A stretch of DNA of 64,000 nucleotides from Streptomyces sp. CB02959 (GCF_002803155.1 NZ_NNBP01000004.1:62985-126984), one strand, 5' to 3'; shown: positions 16,910 through 26,432, counted from the stretch's first letter. The notes: generated by a model not told the origin, from the letters alone. A program made the numbers and translations.

Positions 16910-16911
16910 AT
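16874..16911. promoter_or_regulatory. AT-rich inverted repeat containing the ectA start codon
   Basis: ATGCAATT (16874-16881) is repeated inverted as AATTGCAT (16904-16911), and TTTAC / GTAAA are nested inside. The right arm contains the preferred ectA start ATG (16910), and the left arm contains an in-frame upstream ATG. No Shine-Dalgarno sequence precedes either. In a genome this GC-rich the element stands out; it could be an operator or an mRNA hairpin acting on ectA translation. Confidence 0.5.
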
Positions 16912-17476
16912 GACCGCCGCACAAGCACACCATGCCGGTGCCCGAACCGATATCAAGGAATTCCCGGAGGGCTTCGAGCTCGACACCCCCCGGGTGGAGG
17001 ACGGGGCAGCGATCTGGCGCATCGCCTGCGACTCGAAGACGCTGGACCTCAACTCCTCCTACAGCTACCTCCTGTGGTGCCGCGACTTCGCCGCCACCTC
17101 CGCCGTCGCCCGCAACGCGGCGGGCGAACCGGCCGCGTTCGTCACCGGCTACGTGCGCCCCGACCGCCCGGACACCCTCGTCGTCTGGCAGATCGCCGTC
17201 GACGAGGCGCACCGCGGACGGGGCCTGGCCGCCGCCCTCCTGGACGGGCTGACCACCCGCGCCATCGAGGAGCTGGGCATCTGCCGCGTGGAGACCACCA
17301 TCACGCCCGACAACGACGCGTCCAACCGGCTGTTCGCGTCCTTCGCCGAGCGGCACTCGGTGCCGGTCACGCACGAGGTGCTCTTCGACGCCGCGCTCTT
17401 CCCCGAGCAGGGCCACGAGCCGGAAGTCCGGCACCTCATAGGCCCGTTCGAGGTGCCGTCCGGCAGCAGTCGCTGA
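16910..17476 (+). CDS. ectA: Diaminobutyrate acetyltransferase EctA
   Basis: This 188-residue GNAT enzyme acetylates L-2,4-diaminobutyrate to the N-gamma-acetyl form in ectoine synthesis. The EctA pattern is clear: DGAAIWRIACDSKTLDLNSS, YSYLLWCRDFAATSAVA and the acetyl-CoA loop AVDEAHRGRGLAAALLDGL, then TTITPDNDASNRLF. I chose the ATG at 16910 because the family usually starts close to MTAAQA; an in-frame ATG at 16874 adds 12 residues. Neither has a good ribosome site. It heads ectABCD, with a 67-base gap to ectB. Confidence 0.93.
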   Translation: MTAAQAHHAGARTDIKEFPEGFELDTPRVEDGAAIWRIACDSKTLDLNSSYSYLLWCRDFAATSAVARNAAGEPAAFVTGYVRPDRPDTLVVWQIAVDEAHRGRGLAAALLDGLTTRAIEELGICRVETTITPDNDASNRLFASFAERHSVPVTHEVLFDAALFPEQGHEPEVRHLIGPFEVPSGSSR

Positions 17477-17543
17477 CCCGGGCCGCGCACGCGGCGCCGC
17501 CCCAGGCTTCTCCCTCCCCGCACTCATCTCCCAGGAGCATGCT

Positions 17544-18812
17544 GTGACCATCACCCAGCCCGATCTGAGCGTCTTCGAAACCGTCGAGTCGGAGGTGCGC
17601 AGCTACTGCCGTGGCTGGCCCGCCATCTTCGACCGCGCGCAGGGCAGCCGCCTGACCGACGAGGACGGCCACACCTACCTGGACTTCTTCGCCGGTGCCG
17701 GTTCGCTCAACTACGGCCACAACAACCCGGTCCTCAAACGCGCCCTGATCGACTACATCGAGCGGGACGGCATCACCCACGGCCTGGACATGTCCACCAC
17801 GGCCAAGCGGGCCTTCCTGGAGTCGCTGCAGAACATCATCCTGCGGCCGCGCGACCTGCCCTACAAGGTCATGTTCCCGGGCCCGACGGGCGCCAACGCG
17901 GTCGAGGCCGCGCTCAAACTGGCCCGGAAGGTCAAGGGCCGGGAGTCGATCGTCTCCTTCACCAACGCCTTCCACGGCATGTCGCTGGGCGCGCTGGCGG
18001 TCACCGGCAACTCGATGAAGCGGGCCGGCGCCGGCATCCCGCTGGTGCACGGCACCCCGATGCCGTTCGACAACTACCTCGATGGGCAGACGCCGGACTT
18101 CCTGTGGTTCGAGCGGCTGCTGGAGGACCAGGGCTCGGGCCTGAACAAGCCCGCCGCCGTGATCGTGGAGACCGTGCAGGGCGAGGGCGGGATCAACGTC
18201 GCCCGCGCCGAGTGGCTGCGCGCCCTGGCCGCGCTGTGCGAGCGCCAGGACATGCTGCTGATCGTCGACGACATCCAGATGGGCTGCGGCCGCACCGGCG
18301 CCTTCTTCTCCTTCGAGGAGGCGGGCATCGTGCCGGACATCGTCACCGTCTCCAAGTCCATCAGCGGCTACGGACTCCCGCTGGCGCTGACGATGTTCAA
18401 GCCGGAGCTGGACATCTGGGAGCCCGGCGAGCACAACGGCACCTTCCGCGGCAACAACCCGGCCTTCGTCACCGCGGCCGCCGCCCTGGACACGTACTGG
18501 GCCGACGGCCAGATGGAGAAGCAGACGCTGGCCCGCGGCGAGATCGTCGAGTCGCACCTCAAGGCCATCGTCCAGGAGCACCCGGGCACCTTCGCCGAGT
18601 ACCGCGGCCGCGGTCTGGTGTGGGGTCTGGAGTGCACCGACAAGGACCTCGCCGACAAGATCGCCAAGCGCGCCTTCGAGCTGGGTCTGCTCATCGAGAC
18701 CTCCGGCCCGCAGAGCGAGGTCGTCAAACTGCTGCCCGCGCTGACGACCACCCCCGAGGAGCTGGACGAGGGCCTGCGGATCCTCGCCCGCGCGGTGCGC
18801 GACTGCGCCTGA
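17544..18812 (+). CDS. ectB: Diaminobutyrate-2-oxoglutarate transaminase EctB
   Basis: A 422-residue class III PLP aminotransferase that makes L-2,4-diaminobutyrate from aspartate semialdehyde and glutamate. The N-terminal [16 protein letters not shown] is EctB-specific, [16 protein letters not shown] follows, and [13 protein letters not shown] carries the PLP lysine (Lys271). [17 protein letters not shown] near the C-terminus is also characteristic. The ribosome site CAGGAG lies shortly before the ATG. Confidence 0.97.
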   Translation: MTITQPDLSVFETVESEVRSYCRGWPAIFDRAQGSRLTDEDGHTYLDFFAGAGSLNYGHNNPVLKRALIDYIERDGITHGLDMSTTAKRAFLESLQNIILRPRDLPYKVMFPGPTGANAVEAALKLARKVKGRESIVSFTNAFHGMSLGALAVTGNSMKRAGAGIPLVHGTPMPFDNYLDGQTPDFLWFERLLEDQGSGLNKPAAVIVETVQGEGGINVARAEWLRALAALCERQDMLLIVDDIQMGCGRTGAFFSFEEAGIVPDIVTVSKSISGYGLPLALTMFKPELDIWEPGEHNGTFRGNNPAFVTAAAALDTYWADGQMEKQTLARGEIVESHLKAIVQEHPGTFAEYRGRGLVWGLECTDKDLADKIAKRAFELGLLIETSGPQSEVVKLLPALTTTPEELDEGLRILARAVRDCA

Positions 18813-18867
18813 CCGCTCCCGTCGTCCGACGCCCCTCACCGTTCAACAGAAAGGCACCCGACGCACC

Positions 18868-19278
18868 ATGATCGTCCGCTCGTTCCAGGACATCGAAGGC
18901 ACCGACCGCCACGTCAAGGCCAAATCCGGCACGTGGGAGAGCAAGCGCATCGTGCTCGCCAAGGAGCGGGTCGGCTTCTCGCTCCACGAGACCGTCCTCT
19001 ACGCCGGCACCGAGACGTCGATGTGGTACGCCAACCACATCGAGGCCGTGGTCTGCGTCGAGGGCGTGGCCGAGTTGACCAACGACGAGACCGGCGAGAA
19101 GCACCTCATCACGCCCGGCGTGATGTACCTGCTCGACGGGCACGAGAAGCACACCATGCGGATCAAGGAGGACTTCCGCTGCCTGTGCGTCTTCAACCCG
19201 CCGGTCACCGGCCGCGAGGACCACGACGAGAACGGCGTCTACCCGCTGCTCACCGAGCCCGAGCCCGAGGCGAGCTGA
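18868..19278 (+). CDS. ectC: L-ectoine synthase EctC
   Basis: This 136-residue cupin closes the tetrahydropyrimidine ring of ectoine. It begins [18 protein letters not shown] and contains [27 protein letters not shown] in the family order, with the metal-binding region around Glu57, Tyr85-like and His93-like positions ([18 protein letters not shown]). The last residues are Pro/Glu-rich. AAAGG precedes the ATG. It sits between ectB and ectD. Confidence 0.97.
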   Translation: MIVRSFQDIEGTDRHVKAKSGTWESKRIVLAKERVGFSLHETVLYAGTETSMWYANHIEAVVCVEGVAELTNDETGEKHLITPGVMYLLDGHEKHTMRIKEDFRCLCVFNPPVTGREDHDENGVYPLLTEPEPEAS

Positions 19279-19358
19279 GCACGGACACCGGACCGTCCAC
19301 CGTCCGGCGTCACCGTGACGCAGTGAGATTCCGTACGAGAGGAGAGGAAGGCACCACC

Positions 19359-20261
19359 ATGACCACCGCACCCGAGCGCACCGCCGACCTGTACCCGACC
19401 CGTGGGACCTCCGAGGTCATCACCCCGCGGCAGGACCCGGTGGTGTGGTCGCAGCCCGGCGCGGCGGGCCCCTTCGCCGCGTCCGAGCTGGGCGACTTCG
19501 AACGTGACGGCTTCTTCGCCCTTCCGGAGCTGCTCACCGCGGACGAGGTCGCGGTGTACCGCGCCGAGCTGGACCGGTTGGTCGACGACCCGGCGACGCG
19601 TACCGATCCGCGCTCGATCGTCGAGCCGACGTCGCAGGACGTCCGCTCGGTCTTCGAAGTGCACCGGATCAGCGAGGTGTTCGCGAAACTGGTCACCGAT
19701 CCGCGCGTGGTCGGCCGGGCCCGCCAGATCCTCGGCTCGGACGTCTACGTCCACCAGTCGCGGATCAACGTCAAGCCGGGGTTCGGTGCCTCCGGCTTCT
19801 ACTGGCACTCGGACTTCGAGACCTGGCACGCCGAGGACGGGCTGCCGAACATGCGCACGGTGTCGGTGTCGATCGCGCTGACCGAGAACTACGACACCAA
19901 CGGCGGCCTGATGATCATGCCCGGGTCGCACCGCTACTTCGTCGGGTGCGAGGGCGCCACCCCGAAGGACAACTACAAGAAGTCGCTCCAGATGCAGGAC
20001 GCGGGCACGCCGTCGGACGCGGCGCTGACGAGCATGGCGGACCGGCACGGCATCCGCCTGTTCACCGGCAGGGCCGGCTCGGCGACGTGGTTCGACTGCA
20101 ACGCCATGCACGGCTCCGGCGACAACATCACGCCGTACCCGCGCAGCAACGTCTTCATCGTCTTCAACAGCATGGAGAACACCGCGGTGGAGCCGTTCGC
20201 GGCCCCGGTCCGGCGCCCGGAGTACATCGGCGCACGGGCCCCGTTCGTGCCGGTCAGGTAG
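19359..20261 (+). CDS. ectD: Ectoine 5-hydroxylase EctD
   Basis: A 300-residue Fe(II)/2-oxoglutarate dioxygenase that converts ectoine to 5-hydroxyectoine. The EctD signature FYWHSDFETWHAEDGLPNMR is present, giving iron ligands His150 and Asp152; His251 in NAMHGSG is the third. GGLMIMPGSH and RSNVFIVFNS also fit the family. The start is supported by GGAGAGGAAGG upstream. It ends the ectABCD operon, and a long GC hairpin follows, so hydroxyectoine is the probable end product. Confidence 0.97.
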   Translation: MTTAPERTADLYPTRGTSEVITPRQDPVVWSQPGAAGPFAASELGDFERDGFFALPELLTADEVAVYRAELDRLVDDPATRTDPRSIVEPTSQDVRSVFEVHRISEVFAKLVTDPRVVGRARQILGSDVYVHQSRINVKPGFGASGFYWHSDFETWHAEDGLPNMRTVSVSIALTENYDTNGGLMIMPGSHRYFVGCEGATPKDNYKKSLQMQDAGTPSDAALTSMADRHGIRLFTGRAGSATWFDCNAMHGSGDNITPYPRSNVFIVFNSMENTAVEPFAAPVRRPEYIGARAPFVPVR

Positions 20262-20303
20262 GGATCCGCGGCGCGCCCGCCCGGCGGTGGACGGCGCGCA
20301 CGG

Positions 20304-20350
20304 CGGCGGCCGCCGCACAGCACCCCCGTGGCGCTGTGCGGCGGCCGCCG
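20304..20350. terminator. Terminator between ectD and the old yellow enzyme gene
   Basis: An 18-base arm at 20304-20321 (starting CGGCGGCC, ending CACAGC) is perfectly complementary to 20333-20350, with an 11-base loop. It separates convergent genes and can serve both. Confidence 0.8.
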
Positions 20351-20372
20351 CGCTCCGCGATCTGACGTAACG

Positions 20373-21443
20373 TCAGTTCTCCTCCAGGGCCGGGTAGTCC
20401 ACGTATCCGCGGTCGTCGCCGCCGTAGAAGCTGGGCCGGTCCGGGGTGTTGAACGGGCCGCCGGCCGCCAGTCGGCGGGGCAGGTCGGGGTTGGCGATGA
20501 ACAGCGCGCCGTACGCGAGCAGATCGGCCTCGCCCCGCTCGACGAGCGGCAGTTCCTCGGGGCCGGTGGGCCGGCCGTCGGTGACCGGGTTGAGCAGGAA
20601 CGGGCCGCCGAACAGCTTCCGCAGCCGGGCCAGCAGCTCCAGGTCGTGGACGTCGCAGGTGTGGAGGTAGGCCAGGCCCAGCGGGGCGATCGCCTCGACC
20701 AGCGCGGTGTAGGTGGCCTCCGGCGCGGGCTCGGCGATGTCGTTGAACGGATTGCCGGGCGAGAGCCGCAGACCGGTGCGGTACGCGCCGATCGCGTCGG
20801 CGACCGCGGTGACCACCTCGATCGCGAAGCGGGCGCGGGCCGCGTCGGAGCCGCCCCACGCGTCGGTGCGCCGGTTGGCGTTGGGGGCCAGGAACTGGTG
20901 GACGAGGTAGCCGTTGGCGCCGTGGATCTCCACCCCGTCGAAACCGGCCTCGACGGCGTTGCGGGCCGCGGCCGCGAACCCGTCGACGGTCGCGCGGATC
21001 TCCTCGTCGGTCAGCTCGCGCGGGGTGACGAAGTCCGTCGGGCCGTTCTGGGTGAAGCCCTGGCCCGCCGCCTTGACCGCGGACGGGCCGACCGGCTCCA
21101 GCCCGTCGGGCAGCAGCACCGGGTGGCCGATCCGGCCGCCGTGCCACAGCTGGGCGAAGATCCGGCCGCCGGCCGCGTGGACGGAGTCGGTGACCCGACG
21201 CCACCCGGCGACCTGCTCGGGGGTGTGCAGGCCCGGGGTGAGCGGGTACCCGCGGCCGACCACCTCGGTCTGGGTGGCCTCGGTGACGATGAGGCCGGCC
21301 GAGGCCCGCTGGGTGTAGTAGCGGACCATGGACGGGGTGGGCACCCCCTCTTCGGTGGCGCGGTTGCGGGTCATCGGCGCCATGACGATGCGGTTGGCGA
21401 GCGGGATGCCGGCGAGGTCTATGGGGTCGAACGCAGTGCTCAC
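20373..21443 (-). CDS. Alkene reductase / old yellow enzyme family NADH:flavin oxidoreductase
   Basis: A 356-residue FMN-dependent TIM-barrel ene-reductase. It begins FDPIDLAGIPLANRIVMAPMTRNRA, with the OYE FMN site; QLWHGGRIGHP, GVEIHGANGYLVHQFL and the C-terminal GALFIANPDLPRRL are typical of the NemA/xenobiotic reductase branch. The catalytic Tyr/His pair region (HGANGYL) is intact. The gene stands alone between the ectoine operon and a PLP enzyme; physiological substrate unknown. Confidence 0.92.
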   Translation of the reverse strand: MSTAFDPIDLAGIPLANRIVMAPMTRNRATEEGVPTPSMVRYYTQRASAGLIVTEATQTEVVGRGYPLTPGLHTPEQVAGWRRVTDSVHAAGGRIFAQLWHGGRIGHPVLLPDGLEPVGPSAVKAAGQGFTQNGPTDFVTPRELTDEEIRATVDGFAAAARNAVEAGFDGVEIHGANGYLVHQFLAPNANRRTDAWGGSDAARARFAIEVVTAVADAIGAYRTGLRLSPGNPFNDIAEPAPEATYTALVEAIAPLGLAYLHTCDVHDLELLARLRKLFGGPFLLNPVTDGRPTGPEELPLVERGEADLLAYGALFIANPDLPRRLAAGGPFNTPDRPSFYGGDDRGYVDYPALEEN

Positions 21444-21584
21444 TGATGGCCTCTCAGCTGGGGGAAACGGGGCGTCAACTCGTCAGCCGAGCTGAACCCT
21501 TGGCCATTACATCAGCCACCGCATCCCGCCCCGCATTCCCCCTGGCCTGCGGAAACACCGCGGCAACGGACGGCAATCGCGCCG

Positions 21585-22667
21585 TCACGAAACCAGCAGC
21601 GCCAGCGCCCGTGCCACATCCTCGGAGGAGTTGTAGAGGTGGAACGCCGCCCGGAGCAGCCCGCCGCGGACCGAGACCCGTACCCCGGCCTCGGCCAGCC
21701 GCGGTTCGGCGTCCGCCAGCCCGGGGGTGGAGACGATCGCGGACCCGGGCGCCGGGCGCGGGGTGAACCCGGCCGCCACCAGCCCGGCGCGGTACTGCTC
21801 GGCCAGCGCCACGTTGTGGGCGTGGACGGTGGCCACACCGATCTCCGCCAGCAGCCCGAGGGACTGCTCGGCGCCCGCGTAGGAGTAGTGGGCGTGCGGC
21901 TCGTCGTAGCGGCGGGCGGTCGCCGCCGGCCGCTCGATCGGGCCGTAGTTCGACTCCCCCGGGTCCTCCCCGGCGACCCATCCGGCGTGCACCGGCACCG
22001 GCCACCCCGGGCCGCCCGCGTCGCCGTGTGCCGTCCGCTCCCCGCCGAAGACCATGAACGTGGTCCCCTTCGGGCACAGTAGCCACTTGTACGCCCCGCA
22101 CACCACGTAGTCGAAGTCGGCGACCGGCACCGGCAGCCACCCGGCGGCCTGCGTGACGTCGACGTAGGTCAGCGCCCCGTGCGCCCGGGCGGCGTCCCGG
22201 ACGGCGGCCAGGTCCGCGATCCGGCCGTCCATGGCGTGCACCGCGCTGACCGCGACGAGCGCCGTGCCGGGCCGCACCGCATCGGCGAGCGCCTCCCGCG
22301 GCACCGCCCGCACCGTGCACCCGCCGTGCGCCACCAGCGGATTGACCAACGAGCTGAAGTCCCCCTCGGCGACCAGCACTTCGCTGCCGGCCGGCAGCGA
22401 GGCCGCGACGAACGCCGACTGCACCGCGACCGAACTGCCCACCGCGACCCGCTCCGCGGGCACCCCCATCAGCCGCGCGAACGCCCCCCGCGCCCGCTCC
22501 GCCGTCCCGAGGTAGTCGCGCCCCATCGTCCCGTACGACGCCGACTCCGCCAGCGCGTCCCGTAGCGCGGCGGCGGTCCGCGCGGGCAGCAGCCCGCTGG
22601 CCGCGGAGTTCAGGTAGACCGTCTCGGGCGCGAACTCGTCGCCGCCCAGTGCCGTGTGTCGCTGCAT
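21585..22667 (-). CDS. Aminotransferase class V-fold PLP enzyme (kynureninase/epimerase-like)
   Basis: This 360-residue protein has the class V fold: YLNSAASGLLPA at the N-terminus, VAVSAVHAMDGRIADL, TYVDVTQAAGW with the Asp170 that would contact the PLP ring nitrogen, and CGAYKWLLCPKG with the PLP lysine Lys194. Such proteins include cysteine desulfurase-like lyases and isopenicillin N epimerase relatives. No partner genes suggest a pathway. The ATG at 22667 is preferred over longer in-frame starts because the extra residues are Pro/Arg-rich and unlike the family. Confidence 0.82.
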   Translation of the reverse strand: MQRHTALGGDEFAPETVYLNSAASGLLPARTAAALRDALAESASYGTMGRDYLGTAERARGAFARLMGVPAERVAVGSSVAVQSAFVAASLPAGSEVLVAEGDFSSLVNPLVAHGGCTVRAVPREALADAVRPGTALVAVSAVHAMDGRIADLAAVRDAARAHGALTYVDVTQAAGWLPVPVADFDYVVCGAYKWLLCPKGTTFMVFGGERTAHGDAGGPGWPVPVHAGWVAGEDPGESNYGPIERPAATARRYDEPHAHYSYAGAEQSLGLLAEIGVATVHAHNVALAEQYRAGLVAAGFTPRPAPGSAIVSTPGLADAEPRLAEAGVRVSVRGGLLRAAFHLYNSSEDVARALALLVS

Positions 22668-22740
22668 GGCCCCCACTCTGGCCGGTAACCGGTCCGGCGT
22701 CCACGGAAATGCCCGGGGCGCCGGACCGGTTCCGGTCGGC

Positions 22741-23445
22741 TCACGCCTCCGGGACGGCGCAGCCCCCGTCTCCGCAGGTGTCCGCGTCGCCGGCGGCCAG
22801 GACCTGGACGGCGGAGTCGGCGTGCGCACGCTCCAGCGCCTGCCGGAAGACGTCCACCGGCTGAGCGCCGGAGATGCCGTAGCGGCGGTCGATGACGAAG
22901 AACGGGACGCCGGTGGCGCCGAGTTCGGCGGCGGTGCGCTCGTCGGTGCGGACGTCCTCGGCGTAGGCGTCCGGGTCGGCCAGCACCCGGGCGGCCTCGT
23001 CGGCGGGCAGACCGGCCGCGACCGCGATCCCGGTCAGCACCGCGGGGTCGCCGAGCTGCCGGGCCTCGGCGAAGTTGGCGTGGTAGAGGGCGGTGAGCAA
23101 CGCGTCCTGCACCCCGTGGGCCTTGGCCAGGTGGAGCAGGCGGTGCAGGTCGAAGGTGTTGCCGTGGATGCGGTCGGAGCGGTAGTCCAGCCCCTCCCCG
23201 GCCGCCGCCTCGGCGACCCGGGCCTCCATCGCCTCGGCCTGGTCCCGGCTGACGCCGTACTTCGCCGCGAGCATGTCGAGGATCGGCACGTCGGTGGCGG
23301 GCGGGGCGTCCCGGTCCAGCTCGAAGGAACGGTGGACGACCTCGACGTCCGCCCGGTGGGCGAAGGCCGCCAGACCGGCCTCGAACCGTGCCTTGCCGAT
23401 GTAGCACCAGGGGCAGGCGATGTCGGACCAGATTTCGACGCGCAT
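22741..23445 (-). CDS. DsbA-family oxidoreductase, FrnE-like
   Basis: A 234-residue cytoplasmic thioredoxin-fold protein starting MRVEIWSDIACPWCYIGK, with CPWC at 11-14. The alpha-helical insert, GVPFFVIDRRYGISGAQP (cis-Pro loop) and the VFRQALERA helix fit the FrnE/2-hydroxychromene-isomerase-like branch. The C-terminus carries an extra CGDGGC pair that could bind a metal or form a second disulfide, as in several actinobacterial homologues. AGGAAAG precedes the ATG. Confidence 0.9.
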   Translation of the reverse strand: MRVEIWSDIACPWCYIGKARFEAGLAAFAHRADVEVVHRSFELDRDAPPATDVPILDMLAAKYGVSRDQAEAMEARVAEAAAGEGLDYRSDRIHGNTFDLHRLLHLAKAHGVQDALLTALYHANFAEARQLGDPAVLTGIAVAAGLPADEAARVLADPDAYAEDVRTDERTAAELGATGVPFFVIDRRYGISGAQPVDVFRQALERAHADSAVQVLAAGDADTCGDGGCAVPEA

Positions 23446-23582
23446 GGGGATGACTTTCCTCGGGGGGACCGGCCGGTGGCCGGTCAGGTGTACGGAGGGG
23501 TGCAACGGGGTGGCGGCGGGGGTTATTCCGGCGGCGGGCGGCATACGGAAGCTTGCGATGATATGGGCGATAACGTCCCTGT

Positions 23583-24272
23583 ATGGGCATGCCACCGCCA
23601 CGCGCGACCGACGGGTTCTGGGAGACGACCGGGGCCGCCAAGACCTTCACGCACCCGATCGACCCCGGGCTGCTGGCGGAGTTCGTGCCGCGGTCCGCGC
23701 GGGTGCTGGACTACGGCTGCGGGTACGGGCGGCTCACCGCCGAACTGGTGGGGCAGGGGTATCGGGCGGTGCGCGGGGTGGACCGGTCGGCGGCGCTGAT
23801 CGCGCGGGGGCGGCGGGAGAATCCGGGGCTGGCGCTGATGCGGTGGGCGGGGTTCCCGCTGCCGTTCGCCGACCGGAGCTTCGACGCGGCGCTGCTGTTC
23901 GCGGTGCTGACCTGCGTCCCGGACGATGCCGGGCAGCGGGCGATCGTCGGGGAGCTGGCGCGGCTGGTGCGGCCGGGCGGGGTGCTGTACGTGAGCGACG
24001 TGCCGTTGCGGGACGACCCGTTCAACCGCGAGCGGTACGGGCGGTTCGCGGCGCGGTACGGGACGTACGGGGTGTTCGAGACGGAGGACGGCGGGGTGTT
24101 CCGGCACCATGCGCCGACGTGGCTGCGGGGGCTGCTGCGGGCGGCGGGTTTCACGGTGCTGCGGGAGTGCCGCGCGACGGTGCCGACGCCGGACGGCCGG
24201 ACCGCCGAGCGGCTCCAGATCATGGCGCGGCGGGAGCCGGCGGGTCCTCCGGAGGCGTCAGGGACAGGGTGA
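23583..24272 (+). CDS. Class I SAM-dependent methyltransferase
   Basis: A 229-residue protein with the SAM-binding motif VLDYGCGYGR (41-50), GVDRS as the second-strand acidic residue and LARLVRPGGVLYVSDVPL as the motif III-like region. It resembles methyltransferase-11 domain proteins. The C-terminal 53 bases overlap the convergent GNAT gene. No partner indicates a substrate. Confidence 0.82.
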   Translation: MGMPPPRATDGFWETTGAAKTFTHPIDPGLLAEFVPRSARVLDYGCGYGRLTAELVGQGYRAVRGVDRSAALIARGRRENPGLALMRWAGFPLPFADRSFDAALLFAVLTCVPDDAGQRAIVGELARLVRPGGVLYVSDVPLRDDPFNRERYGRFAARYGTYGVFETEDGGVFRHHAPTWLRGLLRAAGFTVLRECRATVPTPDGRTAERLQIMARREPAGPPEASGTG

Positions 24273-24801
24273 GCGCGAGGTGGGTGGCGTCGGGGGCCGG
24301 GCGGCGGTCCGGATCGGGGCACCAGCCGAGGCGGCTGTAGAAGGTGCGGGCGCGGTGGTTGTGCCAGAGCACGTCGAGGACGGCCCGGGAGCAGCCCGCG
24401 GCGCGCCAGGCGTGCAGGCAGGCGGCGTGCAGGGCCCGGCCCACGCCGGTGCCCCAGTGGGCCGGGTCGACGTGCAGCTGGTGGAGCGTGACGGTGTCCG
24501 CGGGGGCGGCGCGATGGCCGTCTCCCCGCGCCGTCGGGGCGTGCGGGAGGTAGGAGGCGGCGCCGACGACGGCGCCGTGGCGGACGGCGCAGAGCGTCGG
24601 GGCCTCGTCGTGGTGCAGCAACCGGTGCCAGGCGTCCCGCCAGCGGGCGTGTTCGGCGGGGGCGTCGAAGGGCGCGTCCGGCATCCGGCCGCGGAGGTAG
24701 GCGGCGCGGGCGGCGGTGTGCAGGGCGGCGATCGGCTCCAGGTCGGCGGGGGTGGCGGGGCGGACCTGCGGGGTGGGGTGCGGCGGGGCGGCGGGGGTCA
24801 T
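24220..24801 (-). CDS. GNAT-family N-acetyltransferase
   Basis: A 193-residue protein with the GNAT core: VRPATPADLEPIAALHTAARAAYL, LHQLHVDPAHWGTGVGRALHAAC (acetyl-CoA loop) and VLWHNHRARTFYSRLGW. Its ATG overlaps the stop of the upstream aldehyde dehydrogenase on the same strand (TGA/ATG share bases 24798-24801), so the two are co-translated. Its last 53 bases overlap the convergent methyltransferase gene. Substrate unknown. Confidence 0.87.
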   Translation of the reverse strand: MTPAAPPHPTPQVRPATPADLEPIAALHTAARAAYLRGRMPDAPFDAPAEHARWRDAWHRLLHHDEAPTLCAVRHGAVVGAASYLPHAPTARGDGHRAAPADTVTLHQLHVDPAHWGTGVGRALHAACLHAWRAAGCSRAVLDVLWHNHRARTFYSRLGWCPDPDRRPAPDATHLALTLSLTPPEDPPAPAAP

Positions 24802-26375
24802 GGGGCGGCCTGCGCCCCCTCGGCCCGGCCGTCGACGCGGCGCGGCAGCCCCAGCGGGTTGGCGTCGCGCAGCTCGGGCGGGAGGAGGGCCTGCGGGGTG
24901 TCCTGGTAGGCGACGGGGCGGAGCCAGCGCTCGACGGCGGTGGCGCCGACCGAGGTGGCGGTGGAGGTGCTGGCCGGGTAGGGGCCGCCGTGGTGCTGGG
25001 CGGGGGCGACCGCGACGCCGGTGGGCCAGCCGTTGACCACGACCCGGCCGGCGAGCGGGGTGACCGCGGCGAGCAGTCGGGCGCCGCGGCCGGCGGGGTC
25101 GGTGCCGGCGCCCTCGGCGGTGGAGAGCTGGAGGGTGGCGGAGAGGGTGCCGGGGATCCGGGCGAGGACCGCGGCGGCCTCGTCGTCGCCGGTGCAGCGG
25201 GCGACGACGGTGACCGGGCCGAAGCACTCCTCCAGCAGGAGGTCGTGCGGGCCGGCGGTGGCGAGGCGGGCGGCGGGGACGGTGAGCACGGCGGCGCCGA
25301 CGGTGTGTCCGCCGTCCTCGGAATCGGGGGCCAACGGGGCCTGGACGTCCGGGAGTTGAGTCCGTTCGCGGACGCCGGAGAGGAAGGCGTCGCGCATCCG
25401 GTGGGCGAGCATGGTGCCCGGCCCGGTGGCGCCGGCGGCCGCGGTGAGCGCGGCCAGCAGCCGGTCGCCGGCCGCTCCGTCGGGCACCAGGACCAGCCCC
25501 GGCTTGACGCAGAACTGTCCGGTACCGAGCGTCGTCGAGCCGGCCAGGCCGGTGCCGATCTCCTCGGCGCGTTCGGCGGCCGCGGCCTCGGTGACCACCA
25601 CGGGGTTGAGGCTGCCCAGTTCGCCGTGGAAGGGGATGGGGTGCGGGCGGGCCGCGGCGGCGTCGTGGAGGGCCCGGCCGCCGCGGACCGAGCCGGTGAA
25701 ACCGGCCGCGGCGACCAGCGGGTGGCGGACCAGGTCGAGCCCGGCCCCGAAGCCGTGCACCAGGACCACGGTGTCGGCGGGCAGCCCGGCCTCGGTGGCG
25801 GCGCGGCGCAGCAGGGCGGCGCACCGCTCGGAGGTGGCCGGGTGGTCGGGGTGGGCCTTGACGACGACCGGGCAGCCGGCCGCGAGGGCACTGGCGGTGT
25901 CGCCGCCGGGCACGGAGAAGGCGAGCGGGAAGTTGCCGGCGGCGTAGACCGCGACGACGCCCAGCGGGATCTTGTAGCGGCGCAGGTCGGGGCGGGGCGG
26001 GGTGAGGCCGGGGTCGGGGTGGTCGATCCGGACGTCGAGGAAGGCGCCCTCGTCGACCTGGTCCGCGAAGGAGTGCAACTGGTAGGCGGTGCGGGCGAGT
26101 TCACCGGTCAGGCGGGCGGCGCCGAGGGCGGTCTCGGCGTCCGCGGTGGCGACGACCCGGTCGGCGTCGGCTTCGAGGAGGGCGGCGGCGCGGCGCAGCA
26201 GGGCTGCCCGTCGGCCGCGGTCGGCGAGCGGACCGCGGGCGGCGTGGGCGGCGCGGACCGCGGCGTCCACCGCGTCGGCTGTGGCCTCCACCGCAACCCG
26301 CTCCCGGCGCTTCCCGGTTCGGGGGTCGACGCTCCAGACTGGTGCTGCCACCGGTGCTGCTCCCGCCACTGTCAC
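24798..26375 (-). CDS. Alpha-ketoglutaric semialdehyde (2,5-dioxovalerate) dehydrogenase
   Basis: A 525-residue aldehyde dehydrogenase of the KGSADH type III branch. Catalytic Asn148 (AAGNFP), Glu252 (GELGSLNP) and Cys289 (GTGQFCVKPG) are in place, and YKIPLGVVAVYAAGNFPLAF is typical. It oxidises alpha-ketoglutarate semialdehyde to 2-oxoglutarate, the last step of oxidative uronate, glucarate, pentose or hydroxyproline catabolism. The presence of kdgD and uronate dehydrogenase genes within 9 kb favours uronates. I chose the GTG at 26375 because GGGAGG lies upstream at normal spacing. It faces an IclR regulator across a clear operator. Confidence 0.9.
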   Translation of the reverse strand: MTVAGAAPVAAPVWSVDPRTGKRRERVAVEATADAVDAAVRAAHAARGPLADRGRRAALLRRAAALLEADADRVVATADAETALGAARLTGELARTAYQLHSFADQVDEGAFLDVRIDHPDPGLTPPRPDLRRYKIPLGVVAVYAAGNFPLAFSVPGGDTASALAAGCPVVVKAHPDHPATSERCAALLRRAATEAGLPADTVVLVHGFGAGLDLVRHPLVAAAGFTGSVRGGRALHDAAAARPHPIPFHGELGSLNPVVVTEAAAAERAEEIGTGLAGSTTLGTGQFCVKPGLVLVPDGAAGDRLLAALTAAAGATGPGTMLAHRMRDAFLSGVRERTQLPDVQAPLAPDSEDGGHTVGAAVLTVPAARLATAGPHDLLLEECFGPVTVVARCTGDDEAAAVLARIPGTLSATLQLSTAEGAGTDPAGRGARLLAAVTPLAGRVVVNGWPTGVAVAPAQHHGGPYPASTSTATSVGATAVERWLRPVAYQDTPQALLPPELRDANPLGLPRRVDGRAEGAQAAP

Positions 26376-26432
26376 CGTGCGTCCCTCCCGGGCCGAGTCG
26401 TTGCCGCGCGAACCCTTGCCGCACACGGGACG

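Noticed and set aside
16874..16910. Upstream ATG as the ectA start
   Set aside because: It adds residues unlike other EctA proteins as I recall and lies in a palindrome arm; kept as an alternative.
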